Positions 1 to 11,438 are shown, numbered from the stretch's first letter. The stretch: 64,000 bases of DNA from Rheum nobile (GCA_027886185.1 WOAB01000721.1:1-64000), one strand, 5' to 3'. Notes: generated by a model from the letters alone, not told the origin. Made by a program: numbers and translations.

Positions 1-205
1 ATCAACATGGACTCATTGACATTATTTTACGGTTTTCCATTTACTTGGCGTAAATCAACAACTCAACAAGTTACTACTTTTGAAAGACTAGATCGGGTTT
101 TACTTCAAACCACAATTTTTACAATGGCATGATTCCATTACACTCATCATCTTCCCTTTACTACTTCTGACCACTGTTGTATTGTACTTAATCTAGGCAA
201 TAATA
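1..205 (+). pseudogene. LINE endonuclease, C-terminal fragment
   Basis: The frame beginning near position 2 gives a peptide with FTWRK followed by ERLDRVL. After a stop, a second frame gives FTTSDHCCIV. These are the two closing motifs of the exonuclease-endonuclease-phosphatase domain that plant LINEs use to nick target DNA; the SDH triplet holds the catalytic Asp-His pair. A stop separates the motifs (near 131) and another follows at about 211, so no functional protein is made. The upstream catalytic residues lie outside the window. Confidence 0.75.
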
Positions 206-784
206 ATAGCTAAAAATTACCCCTTTCGATTCGAAAATACGTGGCTTCAAAACCCAAATTACAAGACATTATGGAAAAGATATGGAGATTCGTTTCCAGG
301 ATCCCTAATGTATAAGCTCTTTCAAAACAAAAACAACTTAAATTACAGACAAAAAACTGGTTACGAAAGTATAACAACAACAACTTCGAGCAGTTACGAC
401 AAACAGAATCCAAGTTACAACAACTTCAGGATGAGCACCTCGCTGATCAACAAAATACCTATCTATACCAAAAATATATTAGACACATCTGAAAATATAA
501 TAAGTTGTTAGAATTCCAACATACTTATTGGAAGCAACGAGCCAAGGATAAACATCAACGAAACAGAAAGAATACAAAATATTCCAGACTTCTGTTAAAT
601 TCGAGCTTGCAAACAAAAATGATTTCTTATCATGCTTTGGATATAACATTTACTATGATATAAAAGATATTCAAACTGAAATTACAAAGGATCTCCAACA
701 GCGATATAATACCAACCATGTACGCCCTGTTTCGAATACAGATTTAGACATCATTCCTTCTCTTGTCTCAAATGAGGAAACGAT

Positions 785-2114
785 ATGTTAACTAAACAAC
801 CTACTGAAGCAGAGATTAAAAAGGTCGTTAACGAGCTACCTAACGACAAAACTCCTGGTCTAGACGGTTTTAAAGCAGAATTTTATAACACCTACTGGCC
901 AATTGTCGGTACCTCGGTCATTAAGGCTGTTCAGAGTTTCTTCCATTCTAATATTCTGTATCTGATTGCGCGCAATCATTCGTAGTATTAATACCAAAAG
1001 TTGATAATCCACAAACATTAACCATTTCCGACCGATCAGTTTATGTACTACAATTTATAAAATTATTACGAAACTTATGGCCAATCGCTTACAAAGTATA
1101 CTCCCAAAACTAATTCACCCCTGTCAAGGGGCCTTTGTTCAAGATAAATCTATCTTTGACAATATACTCATCTCCCACGAAGTATTTCATTCGTTTCATC
1201 AAAAGAAAAAAGGCAAACGAGGATGGATGACATTAAAACTGGATATGGAAAAAGCATATGATAAGTTGCAATGGCCCTTTATAGTTCAAATCTTACAAAA
1301 ATTTGGATTCCATCACAAATGGATTTCGTTACTAATGACTTGTATTTCTTCTTCTTCATTCTCAGTTCTAGTCAATAATGAACCAGGGCCAACGTTTAAG
1401 CCCAAATGTGGTCTTAGGCAAGGTGATCCTATTGCTCCCTTTATTTTCATTCTTGCAATGGAATACCTAACTCGAACATTACAGCACCAAGCACTTCAAC
1501 GGTTCCCTAAAGTAGGAATTCAGTTATCTACTCATGGAACTCGAATCCCATTCTTATGTTTTGCTGATGACACTCTTATCTTCGCAAACGCTTCAACAAC
1601 AAATATGATGTACATTAAACGCATGCTCCAAAAATTCTCCGAAATTTCCGGATTAACAATCAATTATCATAAGAGTTCATTCCAAACCTCAGCCAATATA
1701 GATAGGAATAAGAAACAACAGTTTGCATCCCTTTTAAATCTCCAAATTACAAACTCAATGGAAAAATATTTGGGCATTCCTATCGTTTGTGGCAGAGTTA
1801 AGAATGAGTGCTTTGATTACGCAATACATAGTATGCAGAAACAATTATCTAAGTGGAAAGCAAACTCCATATCTCAAGCAGGCAGAGCTATTTTGAATCA
1901 ATCAAATTACTATCCAAAACAAATATTTAATGCAATGTTTTTCGCTCCCAAAGGAATATGCAAACAAATAGATGATATTAATAAACAATTTTTCTGGAAT
2001 AAAACTAACAACAATATATACCACTCTTATCCTGGGATAACATTTGCAAACCTAAATTTCAGGGGGTTTGGGGTTTACATAAAGCTGAAGATCTCAACAA
2101 CGCCTTACAAATGA
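785..2114 (+). pseudogene. LINE reverse transcriptase
   Basis: Two open stretches (785-985 and 1077-2114) make up the reverse transcriptase. The first carries TPGLDGF of the fingers region. The second carries GAFVQDKSI, the first catalytic Asp within KLDMEKAYD, the LRQGDPI turn, and the FADDTLIFA box with the paired catalytic aspartates, followed by the thumb-like QKFSEISGLTIN region. The catalytic residues are present, so the protein was once active. The frame is broken between 985 and 1077 and again at 2114. The order of motifs and the lack of LTRs separate it from the gypsy polymerases further right. Confidence 0.92.
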
Positions 2115-2232
2115 AATTATTATGGAAGCTACTCACAGATAAATAACATTTGGGTACGAATAATAACAGAAAAATACCTACAAGAGGATAATATTTTAAC
2201 ATTGGATAATAAAAAATCAAAATCTTGGCAAT

Positions 2233-2849
2233 TTGGTCGTCTGTTACACCTCCGGAACACCTTCCAGAAAGCGATTTCATGGGAAGTGGGAAATGGGAAG
2301 TCAATTTATTTTTGGACATAAATGGATTCCAAACATTCTTCTTTCACAACTACCCACATACAATCAGCAACTTCAACAAGAAAAGGTAGAGCAATACATA
2401 ACACCAGATGGATCATGGGACACAGTAGCATTACAACAAAAACTCCCACCTCATATATACCACACATACTCAACATTCATATCCCAATTCATCAAACTGA
2501 AGACGGGATTGTTTGGACACCAACTGCTACTGGCACGTTCACAACTTCTTCGGCAAGAAATTTATCGTCAACCACAACTCACAATGCAAACACAGATTTA
2601 TTTCAATGGATCTGGAAACAAGATATTCCGCCTAGGCTACAAAACTTTATTTGGAAAGTCGTCTCCGATTCACTTCCCACAACGGAACGCTTGAACAAAC
2701 ATTACCATAGGATGTCAGATCAATGCGTACTTTGCGGTTCAATGTCAGAAACCCGAGAACATCTATTCTTTGAGTGCATACATACTACAGGCTATACAAC
2801 ATTTCAATACCATTGCAGGACAAAACATTACCACGTCTGGAACTGCTGA
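2233..2849 (+). pseudogene. LINE zf-RVT (cysteine-rich) region
   Basis: Overlapping frames at 2233-2694 and 2322-2849 together encode the region that follows reverse transcriptase in plant LINEs. The second frame shows FQWIWKQDIPPRLQNFIWKV, then the zinc-binding-like CVLCGSMSETREHLFFEC, where two paired Cys precede a His and a final Cys. The frame shifts part-way through (around 2460), where the intact counterpart at 14585-15199 reads on. The function of this zf-RVT domain is not well established; it is probably nucleic-acid binding. Confidence 0.85.
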
Positions 2850-3109
2850 TTTTATACAAGATTTTACAAATTTGATCAACCAATCTACTCAACAGCATAA
2901 TGTCAAAATCTTATCTTCCTTTGGAATAACATTTGGACGGCCAAATAATATGATTTTTTCGAAATAAACCAACATCTCCGAAACAGATAGCGGAACAAGC
3001 ATATCTTCAATTTAATAATTGGAAAACTGCTACAACACAACAAGATCAAACTAAGGGAACAAGAAAAAGAAATCGACGCCTGCTTCATAACCGAACTTGG
3101 AAACATCCT

Positions 3110-3660
3110 CCACAAGACTGGTGCAAGATCAATTTTGATGGATCTGTTAAACCCTCATAATCTTCAATAGGCTATATTTGTAGAGATTCGGATGGTAAGA
3201 TTCTTTTCATTGGAAGCGATGATATTGGACACATTAACATTCTAAAAACAGAGGCTTTAGCTGCATTAAAGGCAATTCAAGTTGCAATTCGCTACAAGAT
3301 TAAGAATATTATCCTTGAAGGTGATAACCTAACTGTTATTAATTCCATTAAGAGAGTTTGGAAAATTCCTTGGGAAATACGAACGATTATTGAAGATATT
3401 CAACATCTCCTTAATAAATTTCATTCCTTCCAAGTTTTCCACACCTATCGGGAAGCAAACACCGCAGCGGATTGCCTCGCTTCTAAGGAATTAAATTTAG
3501 ATTGGATTCGGGCTGCGTTGCCCTATATTCAAGGTTCTCTTATACCTGATACAATTATCAGGACGTTTCGAAATGAGTCTTTCTCCTCACCAGCCTGCGT
3601 TGCAGCGCTGGAGTTACTTCGGATCATCTGTAAGGATGATCTGGGTCTGCCATCCATTTA
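3110..3660 (+). pseudogene. LINE C-terminal RNase H domain, broken
   Basis: The plus-strand frame reads WCKINFDGSVKPS, a TAA stop at 3158-3160, then SSIGYICRDSDGK, KTEALAALKAIQ, LEGDNLTVINSI and REANTAADCLAS. These supply the D-E-D-D set of a ribonuclease H of the plant LINE type. It ends in DDLGLPSI and a stop at about 3660, as does the second copy. In this copy the last catalytic Asp (AAD) is kept; in the copy at 15257-15967 it is Asn. The domain degrades the RNA strand of the RNA-DNA hybrid during retrotransposition. Confidence 0.85.
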
Positions 3661-3820
3661 GGATGGAGACCCAATTCTAGCCTACAGCAAAAAAAAAAAA
3701 AAACTCTGAACGTCCCTTTTCCTCTTTTTCTCCATCATAATTAAATTTTCCTTTAGCTAAAATTTTGTGCAGCGCAAAGTCCAACTCTCTTTTCCATGGT
3801 TTCATGCAAAAATAAACGCA

Positions 3821-4699
3821 TCAAAGAAAAAGGGAAAAACGAAAAGCAGAAACAGAAAAAGCAGAAGGTAAAGGACAAGAATCTCGGAATCCATTTTCGC
3901 CACTTTTTGCTTCATTAATTTTTTTGGGAAAATTCGCTCTGTTTTTAAGCCCAAAAACGTCATCTATTCTTTTAAAAACCCGTCTTATGGTCCTTAGGAC
4001 TATGGCATTGTAGTACCTCTGGTCTGGGGTGTTACATACAACATATGGGAACTTTTTCATCAGCCACAAAGACTCTGCGTTAGCAAAAAATAAGATTGCT
4101 ACCTCGTCCGTCTCCGCATCCCTCAGAGGATGAACTACATATTTGTGTTCAACCAAAAATGTAAGCGACCACTGAGTCACAGTTAGTTCCCCACGATCCT
4201 CATACTGGAGCTTTTGCAAGAAGTTGGCTACTTGTTTTTGGGATGTAACATTGCCCGAAAAGTTTGCTCTCAATTCAGAAACAATTTGTTTCGGTGTCTT
4301 TCGACCATCCCCCCACCTCCTAGCACTTAGCTGCTCTGCCTCGGTCATTCGACCCATGAATGCATTCCCTTTAAAGCTAGTCCGTAGCTTATGGTTGTGC
4401 CGACCTTCCATCACAGACCATATCCACTTTTCACCAACCATCCAAGACTCTTTCTTCACACGAACACCCATAATCTCAAAATTACACCCACACTTTTTGG
4501 ATTTCGATTTTCTTAATATAGGAATCGGTAATTCTGGATTCTCCTTGTTCACCTTCGGCCTCCCCGTTCTCCATTCCCCAAACCTATCACACACTATACT
4601 AATTTGATACGGACTTGAATTGCGCTTCACCAAAGCTATAACAAACTCCTTTCCTCTTTCTTTCGCCCATTCATATAATTCTTCCTTACTATCAAACAT
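3821..4699 (-). pseudogene. FAR1-type / MULE transposase-like N-terminal fragment
   Basis: A 292-residue minus-strand frame starting MFDSKEELYEWA. It carries a FAR1/WRKY-GCM1-type DNA-binding region: Cys in IVCDRFGEWR, KKCGCNFEI, and the His-Asn-His of EGRHNHKL. Next comes the MTEAEQLSARRW.DGRKTPKQI helix that precedes the transposase core in Mutator-like transposases and in FAR1-related proteins. The C-terminus reaches only the start of the core (ADAESLWLMKKFP-like region) and then runs into unrelated residues, so the catalytic DDE domain is missing. An acidic stretch on the same strand at about 4870-4945 may be a preceding exon. It is either a truncated MULE or a decayed domesticated relative; a MULE is likelier in this setting. 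Confidence 0.72.
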
Positions 4700-5938
4700 T
4701 ATAGTCTATAAATGCAACTATAAACTATAATTTTACTACTAATTATGATCTAACAATAAGATGAAATATAAACATGAATTAGTTTAACACTAACCACGAA
4801 TTCCCCGCTAGGGTCCCAATCACCGGTCGCTTGTCAACTTCGACATATAAGAAAAACCTCGACGCCATCCATGAGTCGTCCTCGTCTTCTCTTCTTCTTC
4901 ACTTTGAACCCAATCATTTTCCTCGTCACTATCCTCACCACTATGATACATCTTGCAATTTGTGTAGTTACCTGTTATTTCAAGTCACGAAGCCTTTGAA
5001 ATTACTCGAAATCGAATTATGAATGATCTTCAGATTCAATCAAATAGCTACATTTATAAGACACTACAAACATTAAGCTTCAATGGAATTAAACACAATT
5101 TTTTCACAAGTGAAATTAAACAAATAAAAGCATATATTCACTATCATTTTATTAATACTCGAAATCCTTAACAACCTTTAACAATCTAGAAATAATAAAC
5201 AAATAGATGCATCCATTGTCGACACACACAATTAATTAGAATTTAAAAGCATTAATTTGAATTCATCCACTCATCTAGAACATGAAGACAAAACACCAGA
5301 CTCCCCAATTTGATATAAGCTGCCTAAATTGATATGTTGAAACTATAAATTATCCTATCTCCAATTTCAAAAGGGATACAATCAAGTGACAATGATGGAA
5401 AAATACTAAGACAAATCCTACAATGCTACTATCACGTGACAAATTGACAATGAGTAGCAATTTCATTGATTTTGCAATTTCCCCCCTAAGCTTGAATGTA
5501 CAACTCATACAAGCACAATATGATTTTATTACAATTTCAAGTGCTAAATGCTTCAATTTTTAGTACACAAATATCCTTATCAAGATTTTAGATCTGAAAT
5601 TTACAGATGAATGTATAATTACCAGAAACTCAGCAAGAACAAGATCTGGGCAGGTGTGGATCTGACTCGTGGTCAACTTGACTGGTCGTGGACTCGTGGC
5701 GGTCCGCGGGTGGCCCGGTGGGCTGCTGTGGTGAGTCAACTGCTCCCGTACTCCCGTGGATACTAGAGGATGGAGGGGAGAAATAGAAGGAGGCGGGATC
5801 TGAAGACTAGAGAATGGAGCCAGCCATAGAGGGGAGAATGGAGCTGGTGGCGACAATGGAGAATGGAGCCGCTGGAGACGAATGGAGAGAAATAGAAGGA
5901 GGCAGCTGGATGTTAAAGACGGATTAAATACATTCAAT
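4700..5938. other. Intergenic, no gene recognised
   Basis: AT-rich sequence upstream of the FAR1/MULE-like fragment. Short frames here (for example 5560-6003 minus) have biased composition and no motif I recognise. It may belong to the flank or terminal part of a Mutator-like element, but I could not find a matching terminal inverted repeat pair. Confidence 0.5.
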
Positions 5939-6137
5939 GTGCGCGTAAGGTACGCGCACAACATTAAATTATTTGCCAGTTCGTGCGCGTACGGTAAGCG
6001 CACGAGCCCTAAACAGTGGCCATTTTGTGCGCGTAGGATAAGCGCACGAAATTAGCCCCTAACTTTCCTAAAATGCCATTTATAACCCTGTGCGCGTATC
6101 TTAGGCGCATCAAACTGTGCGCGTACCTTACGCGCAC
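5939..6137. repeat. Cluster of five CpG-rich 21-bp dyads
   Basis: Five copies of a dyad with a left arm GTGCGCGTA, three spacer bases and a right arm TACGCGCAC. Starts are 5939, 5983, 6027, 6090 and 6117. Copies 1 and 5 have perfect 9-bp arms, and copy 5 is the exact reverse complement of copy 1 (spacers AGG and CCT). Copies 2 and 3 have right arm TAAGCGCAC, and copy 4 TAGGCGCAT. The steps are 44, 44, 63 and 27 bp. The surrounding sequence between copies is not repeated, so this is not a simple tandem satellite. Function unknown. Confidence 0.9.
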
Positions 6138-7154
6138 AGAATTGCGTCCGTTTATACACAAAACCGCGTGTATTTAGCCACTGCCTAAACATAAGGTGCA
6201 TTTGAAGGCTAGCGAATCACACAGTGAGCGAATAAAGCGCATGTGAATGAATAAATAAAGGTTTTTTTTTCTATTCTCTCCTGCCGTAGATCTCGCCACC
6301 GTGGACAGCTAGTATTCTTTCGTATTTTGTATTATAAGCAACTTTCAGTATTAATTAATGAAGTTTATTAGCACCCAAATTAACACAATACGTATAATAG
6401 TAAAGTTTTAAAAGCTTTGAATTTAATTTGTGGTTTATATTGATATTCTTCATATTTTCAGCATGCAATGTGTGCTTCGTTTACAGGCTAAAAAGTCTAA
6501 AAAATACACACTCAAAAATCTGGACTTCAATTCCAAACCGTCAATTAGGAATAAATAACCTACTGATACGCCTTTAATTAGTTGTACAAAACGAAGAACG
6601 ACCGGTTTTTTTCTAGTTAACTTTACTTCAGTAGAACATATAATAATCACGTATACATTCAAAAATATTAACTCTAATCAATTGCAACTAGAACGTCGTT
6701 AAAGTCTATGATATCAATTTTTTCGTTAAGAAAAAATTGCTGCCTACATAACTTGAATCTATTCTACTTCTCTTACTGTTACTTTTAGTACGTAATAGCA
6801 CTAAAACTACAATATTTAACTAGAAATTCCTATTGACCGTAACTAGCTAGCTAGACCCATCATAACCCAACTTGCACTATCTAAACATTGTGGATTCCGC
6901 CCTTTTATTCAACCTATATTACAAAATTGCTAGACTATAAATAATTATATTCCTAAGCAACCAACATTAATAATTAACAGGTCTTGCGTTGTAATCGCAA
7001 ATTTCATAATTTACCTTGCACAGTTACAGCCACGAAAAGAGGGTAAAATTACCACAAAGCAGTGAAGATTCAGGTCCAGTTAATCTATTCCAACTTACAA
7101 GTCTAATTCACAACACAACATAACATTCGGATCATTAATCTGAGTAAAGGGTTG
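6138..7154. other. Intergenic, no gene recognised
   Basis: AT-rich sequence between the dyad cluster and the 3' end of the CLASSY-like pseudogene. The only open frames are short and without motifs. The last part may contain 3' untranslated sequence of the pseudogene (minus strand), but no clear polyadenylation signal stands out. Confidence 0.5.
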
Positions 7155-9204
7155 TCACTCATTGAGCCTGAGAGGATTCTCGGAAGAGGCCTTCTCGTTC
7201 TTCATGATGCAGTGGAAGAGGTTAGCGTGATCCTCCTCGATGATCTCCCGGAGCAAGGCGTCCTCGATCTCTCGGCCTGCCACCTGGACGGGTCCTTCAC
7301 CAGCTCCTCGCTGAATATCATGCACGACACCCACTCCTTCCACGTGGTCCTCACCGTACTTGTCCTCCTCCAGCGTCCCCTTCACCAGCAGCTGGTACAC
7401 GTACACCATCTTCTCCTGCCCGGCCTGAACGCCCGCGCTATCGCCTGCTTCTGCTTTCGACGGGTTCCACTCCGAGTCCAGCAGGATCACCCGAGATGCC
7501 GCGTCAGGCTTATTCCCCTCCGCACACGCATTTATCGATGCCAGCATCACCTGACCACAGAGGAGTAACCCATCAACCTTATATACCAGACATGCAATCA
7601 TAGTTAAGGATATTTGCATCAGTTACGTATGTACCTTGGAAGGGCTGCCTCGCTCCTCGAACTTGTCCATGACGCGCCCTCTCTTGAAGAGCTCGAGTTC
7701 ACCCAAGAGGACGAGCACTTCCTCGCCTTTGGTCCAACCGTAGAGCTGCATAAAGAGCTCGAGGAACAGATTGATGGGCGCGATGTTGTGGCAAAAGATG
7801 AGCACTTTCTCCTTCCTCATCATGCTCCTATGGACCAAACCCAACACAAACTTGACCTGGATCCCTTCGTGGGGTCCAGCTTGTGCTCGTCGAGGGCCGC
7901 GAGCTCCTCCCTCGCTCAGGAACTTGTTAGCACAAACTGCAGTCTTGATCAACCATGGATGGATCGAGCCAACGTGATCATCAGCTCCAGCTCCAGAGGA
8001 AATCCCTTGGATCGACTCATGTAACCGTGGAGCTTGACCAGGATCTGTGTTGCATTGGCGTCGACTTCATCATCAACGTGTAGGCTTGGAGACCCGGCAA
8101 GTTCTCCGAGGGCCCCCCCTTCGTACACGTCGATGAAGTTATTAGTCATGTTCTTGAGCTCATTCAAGCCCCTCCGCCCCTCCTCCTCCGGGTCGCCCGA
8201 GTTGATCTTCCTCGCTATATGTCCATGAAACCTTCCTTGCTCGATTCTCGATCGTGATCCTGTTCTTGGTCAAGTTATTCACCTTTCTCTTGTACTTGGG
8301 GTCAAGCACTTGTAAGACCTCGTCCACGAACACGGGCCTCGCGAGGCTGAGCGTGTTGAGTACTCCCCAAAGTTGTTCTGAAAGAGGGTTCCGGAGAGCA
8401 AGATCCTCACGGGCGTATCGATCTTCATAAGCGCCTTCCTCAGCCGCGACTTGGTGCTATTCGGGTCATGGTCCTCGTCTAGTATTAGCATCCCGGGGCT
8501 ATCCCTTAGAAGCTGGCCCATGTACTTCCTGTACTCGTACTTGGAATCTTCTCTCATCATAGTCATGAAAGAGGTGTAGCCCATCAGGAGAACACTAGGA
8601 TGAACATGCCATTTCTGTAGCTTCTCCAAGCAATCAAGAACAGCTCACGTCTCCGCTCGGGACAATGTTGGCCGGCGGGTTGTTCCTCTCGATCTTCCTC
8701 ATGTAGATCCGATCCCTATACGTTCGCCTTTCATGGATTGGTAGACCGGGACGGGAACTGCCACTTGATGATCTCCTTATACCATGGTATAGTGTTGTCT
8801 TAGGGGCTAAACAAGAGGTCTTTTGCCCAGGAAGAGCTTTAGGTAGCTGACCAAGAAGGCGATGATGAGGAACGTTTTACCGGCTCCCGGAGTGTGGGAG
8901 ATCACGCAACCGCCTATTTTGTCCTTCTTGGCCTCCATCTCGGAAGGGATCAACGGCCGGCTATGTTCTGCCACAGGAACTCGAACGCCTTCCTCTGGTG
9001 CGGGTGCAGCTTGACGCTCATGTTCGGGATGAGTGACCACACGTTCTCGTCTACGTCCGTGACAGGGGCGTCTGAGGACAACGGTTTGCAGATGAACTCC
9101 ACACCCACTTCATCAATCAACTGGTGCTCTAAATCATCCTTGCTTTGCCCTTTCCGTGCTGGACGGTCGTGTCTTGTACCCCACCCTGTTGAGTGCAACT
9201 GCAA
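7155..9204 (-). pseudogene. CLASSY-like SNF2 gene, helicase half (broken)
   Basis: Minus-strand fragments follow the order of plant CLASSY (CLSY1/2) SNF2 proteins. They include VWSLIPNMSVKLHPHQRKAFEFLW, the Walker A-like GGCVISHTPGAGKT, LLMGYTSFMTMMREDSK, a DEDH where the family has DEGH, STKSRLRKALMK and RILLSGTLFQNN. The helicase C half has KVLIFCHNIAPINLFLELF, ASRVILLDSEWNPSK and YVYQLLVKGTLEEDKY. Lesions are many: a one-base loss after the FEFLWQNIAG stretch (about 8958), a TAG after GKRPLV (about 8804), shifts around 8780, a shift after NNFGEY (about 8350), and compensating shifts near 7450 that destroy the arginine-finger region. CLASSY proteins recruit RNA polymerase IV for RNA-directed DNA methylation. 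This copy cannot make an active ATPase. Confidence 0.9.
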
Positions 9205-9255
9205 ACAAGACTTAAAATGTCAAAACTTGCACTCTTATGTAAAGAAAATGTATAA

Positions 9256-10189
9256 TGTCTGAGGGCCGGTCGTGCACACACACAAGGTCGAGTAGATAGG
9301 ATTAGTGGGATTTTTTTTCTTAAATCAATTGGAAATTGGAAATAAGAGTAGTGATCCACTAAGGTTATATACTAATCTTGTTATCTGAACTTTTCAATGT
9401 GGGATGGGCTTTTATCCCAACACGCCCCTCAAGTGCAACTAGGGATGGCAACGGGGCGGGGAGTACTCTCCCGTCTCCGATTTTTTGCCAAAAAACTTCC
9501 CTCGTCCTCGTTGGGGCACCGCTCCCGTCGGGGATCCCCGTCCCCGTCCCCGTCATACTATACATAAAGTTTTTAAATATTTTGATATTATTAAGATTTA
9601 GAGTATAAACGATTTTGATATTTATGATTTAACGTCTAAAGGGTATAAGATTTAGGGACTAAACAATATAAAATTAGGATTTAAGGTTAAGAAAATTACA
9701 AGATTAATATATTCGATGGGGATCTCCGCTGGAGACGGGGTGGGGACCTCTATCCCCACCCGCTCAGGGTTTAAATTTTCCCCGCCCCCATCCCCGTTTA
9801 AACGCCCCGTTCCCATCTCCGTAGCAATTCCCCACGGGAAATGGAGAATCACCGCCCTGTTGCCATCCCTAAGTGAAACTGGCCTAACCCAATTGACACT
9901 TGGACAACGAGTCTAGCATCTCAGTGTCTTTATAGTTAGTCCAAAAACGGGTGGCTAGCAACTTACTAAGCCCAACCAAAGAACTAGGAGACGACCGAAC
10001 CCAGAACGGAACTTGCTTAATACCATGTAGAAAGTCTGTGAGCCGATGAACTGAGGTCGTACACACACAAGGCACCCAGTACATAAACCCAGTGGAATTC
10101 CATCCTAAAAACCAATTGACAATAGGAAGAGTGATCCACTGAGCTTATATACTAATCCTGCCCCGTGCATTGGGCTTTATATCCCAACC
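9256..10189 (-). mobile_element. TRIM-like miniature LTR retrotransposon in a CLASSY intron
   Basis: Two direct repeats of about 150-165 bp (about 9256-9422 and 10037-10189) bracket a short non-coding interior. Read on the minus strand, the repeats run from a TGTTGGGAT-like start to a CA end. Just inside the left repeat, at about 10011-10026, lies a TGGTATTAAGCAAG-like primer-binding site resembling the initiator-Met tRNA site TGGTATCAGAGC. A purine stretch GAGGGGCG lies directly before the right repeat. No protein is encoded, as expected of TRIMs, which depend on other elements. The interior is enlarged by a MITE at 9441-9870. The LTR copies are visibly diverged, so the insertion is old. I could not match a clear target-site duplication. 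Confidence 0.7.
9441..9870. mobile_element. MITE with about 20-bp TIRs and a 10-bp TSD
   Basis: The element starts AGGGATGGCAACGGGGCGGG and ends with the inverse of AGGGATGGCAACAGGGCGGT, 18 of 20 positions matching. It is flanked by aagtgcaact (9431-9440) and aagtgaaact (9871-9880), a 10-bp target-site duplication with one difference. Runs of CCCCG/GGGGA lie inside each end and the middle is AT-rich and non-coding. A duplication of 9-10 bp points to a Mutator-type transposase acting in trans. It is nested inside the TRIM. Confidence 0.85.
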
Positions 10190-11226
10190 GAAAATAAACA
10201 ACATAACATGACAAATTGCACTAGAAATATTTGTTACTTACAAATTCAGGTGAGATGTCTCTAGTTTCAGTGACCACATGCCCACAAATCGAACAAAGAA
10301 GCCCGATCTCATCATCCACTTCGAACGTGTGTTGACAAGGTGTAACTCCAGCTTCACTCGCTTTCCCCTGCTCGTCTGCTTCTTCTTCTGACAACACGTA
10401 AATCCAACACAGAATCAGGACCAAATATCAGCACACATAAACAGCAATAAGCAAGAGTAAGGTCCAATACCGCTTCTCTTTCGAGATACAATGAAGCAAG
10501 AGTAAGGTCCACTTCCTTCCACAACATAACGAGCTCGGAATCCTCTTCCTCATCTTTCGTCTCTCCCCGTCCGCCTCATCAGAATCCTCAACGCCGTCAT
10601 TCAACTCCTTCTCCCCAAGAAGCTGTTTCAAAGGATCAGTAACTTCTGGAAGCTTATTCTCAATTGTCAACTGTATGTTCCTCATATAAGCACTGATCAG
10701 CGCCTTATAAGCACCCGCGTCCAGAGTTTTCTTCTTCCCATTTCCTGCACTGCTTGATGCATGATCAGGATACGAGTCCTTACGATACGAAGGGAAGAAC
10801 GGGCGGTGCTTTCTGTCATGAGGTTTGCTACTACTGCTTGCTGGGACCTTGTCGTCGTCCCAGTATTTATAGTTCTCCCTTGAAACCTTCATTTCCAACC
10901 CTCGTCGACGTCTTCCTGGGGATGATCCAACTCCAAGAGCTTCCTACAACGAGCTACTCTTCTTACTCTTTTCTTGTAGAATCTTAAGGGAACATCATCT
11001 CCTAGATTTTTATTGTTCATTTCAGCTTGTAGATGCGTCTGTTTCACCAGACGCCATCGGATTTTTATGGTGTTGGACCGGAACAATGGCCAAGTGATGA
11101 TCATCCTTGTTCTTCCTTTGCTCTTTGGTGTGTTTAGTAGAGTTTATTCTCCTCTTTTGAGCTGACCCGTCTTCACTCGGATCGTTTCTTGGTCTTTGGA
11201 GCCTAGTTTTGACACCTTCGTCTTTG

Positions 11227-11342
11227 TCTTCTTCTTCTCTTCTTCTTCTTCTTCTTCTTCTTCTTCTTCTTCTTCTTCTTCTTCTTCTTCTCTTCTTCTT
11301 CTTCTTCTTCTTCTTCTTCTTCTTCTTCTTCTTCTTCTTCTC
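11227..11342. repeat. (CTT)n/(GAA)n microsatellite in the CLASSY-like pseudogene
   Basis: About 115 bp of CTT repeats on plus, GAA on minus, broken by single missing bases at two places (CTCTTC near 11237 and 11290). In the sense strand of the pseudogene it falls in the acidic/basic low-complexity part between the N-terminal domain and the KKTLDAGAY region. There it reads as poly-Glu, poly-Lys or poly-Arg depending on frame. The plus-strand Leu/Phe-rich frame across it is an artefact. Confidence 0.95.
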
Positions 11343-11407
11343 GCTTTCAGATGAATCTTCGTCATGGTCTAAATCTTGCAAGCTCTTTTTCTTATGCCCT
11401 TTTGAGC

Positions 11408-11438
11408 TTACGCTATGAGATCGTATCTCATAGCGTAA
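11408..11438. repeat. 13-bp perfect inverted repeat with 5-base loop
   Basis: TTACGCTATGAGA at 11408-11420, loop TCGTA, then TCTCATAGCGTAA at 11426-11438. It lies within coding-derived sequence of the CLASSY-like pseudogene next to the GAA tract. A templated inversion during replication slippage could produce it. Confidence 0.85.

Larger units (their letters stand above)
1..3702 (+). mobile_element. LINE (L1-type, RNase H-bearing) copy 1, 5' end outside window
   Basis: A non-LTR retrotransposon read on the plus strand. In order it shows the C-terminal end of an AP-type endonuclease (about 1-205), reverse transcriptase (785-2114), a cysteine-rich zf-RVT region (2233-2849), a plant-type RNase H (about 3110-3660) and a 14-base poly(A) tail at 3689-3702, which fixes the 3' end. 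The reading frame is broken many times by stops and shifts, so this copy is dead. The last 1.6 kb is closely related to a second copy at 14393-16010. Plant L1 elements mobilise by target-primed reverse transcription; the 3' poly(A) and the truncated second copy fit that. The start lies left of the window, so total length and target-site duplication cannot be judged. Confidence 0.93.

Noticed and set aside
5560..6003. 147-residue minus-strand frame at the dyad cluster
   Set aside because: Pro/Ser/Leu-rich composition from GC-rich repeats, no motif, and no homologous frame elsewhere in the window.
7152..8228. Plus-strand frames of 60-140 residues across 7152-8228
   Set aside because: They are mirror frames of the CLASSY-like helicase exons on minus and have no motif of their own.
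11209..11418. Leu/Phe-rich plus-strand frame that looks like a membrane protein
   Set aside because: It is the translation of the CTT microsatellite.
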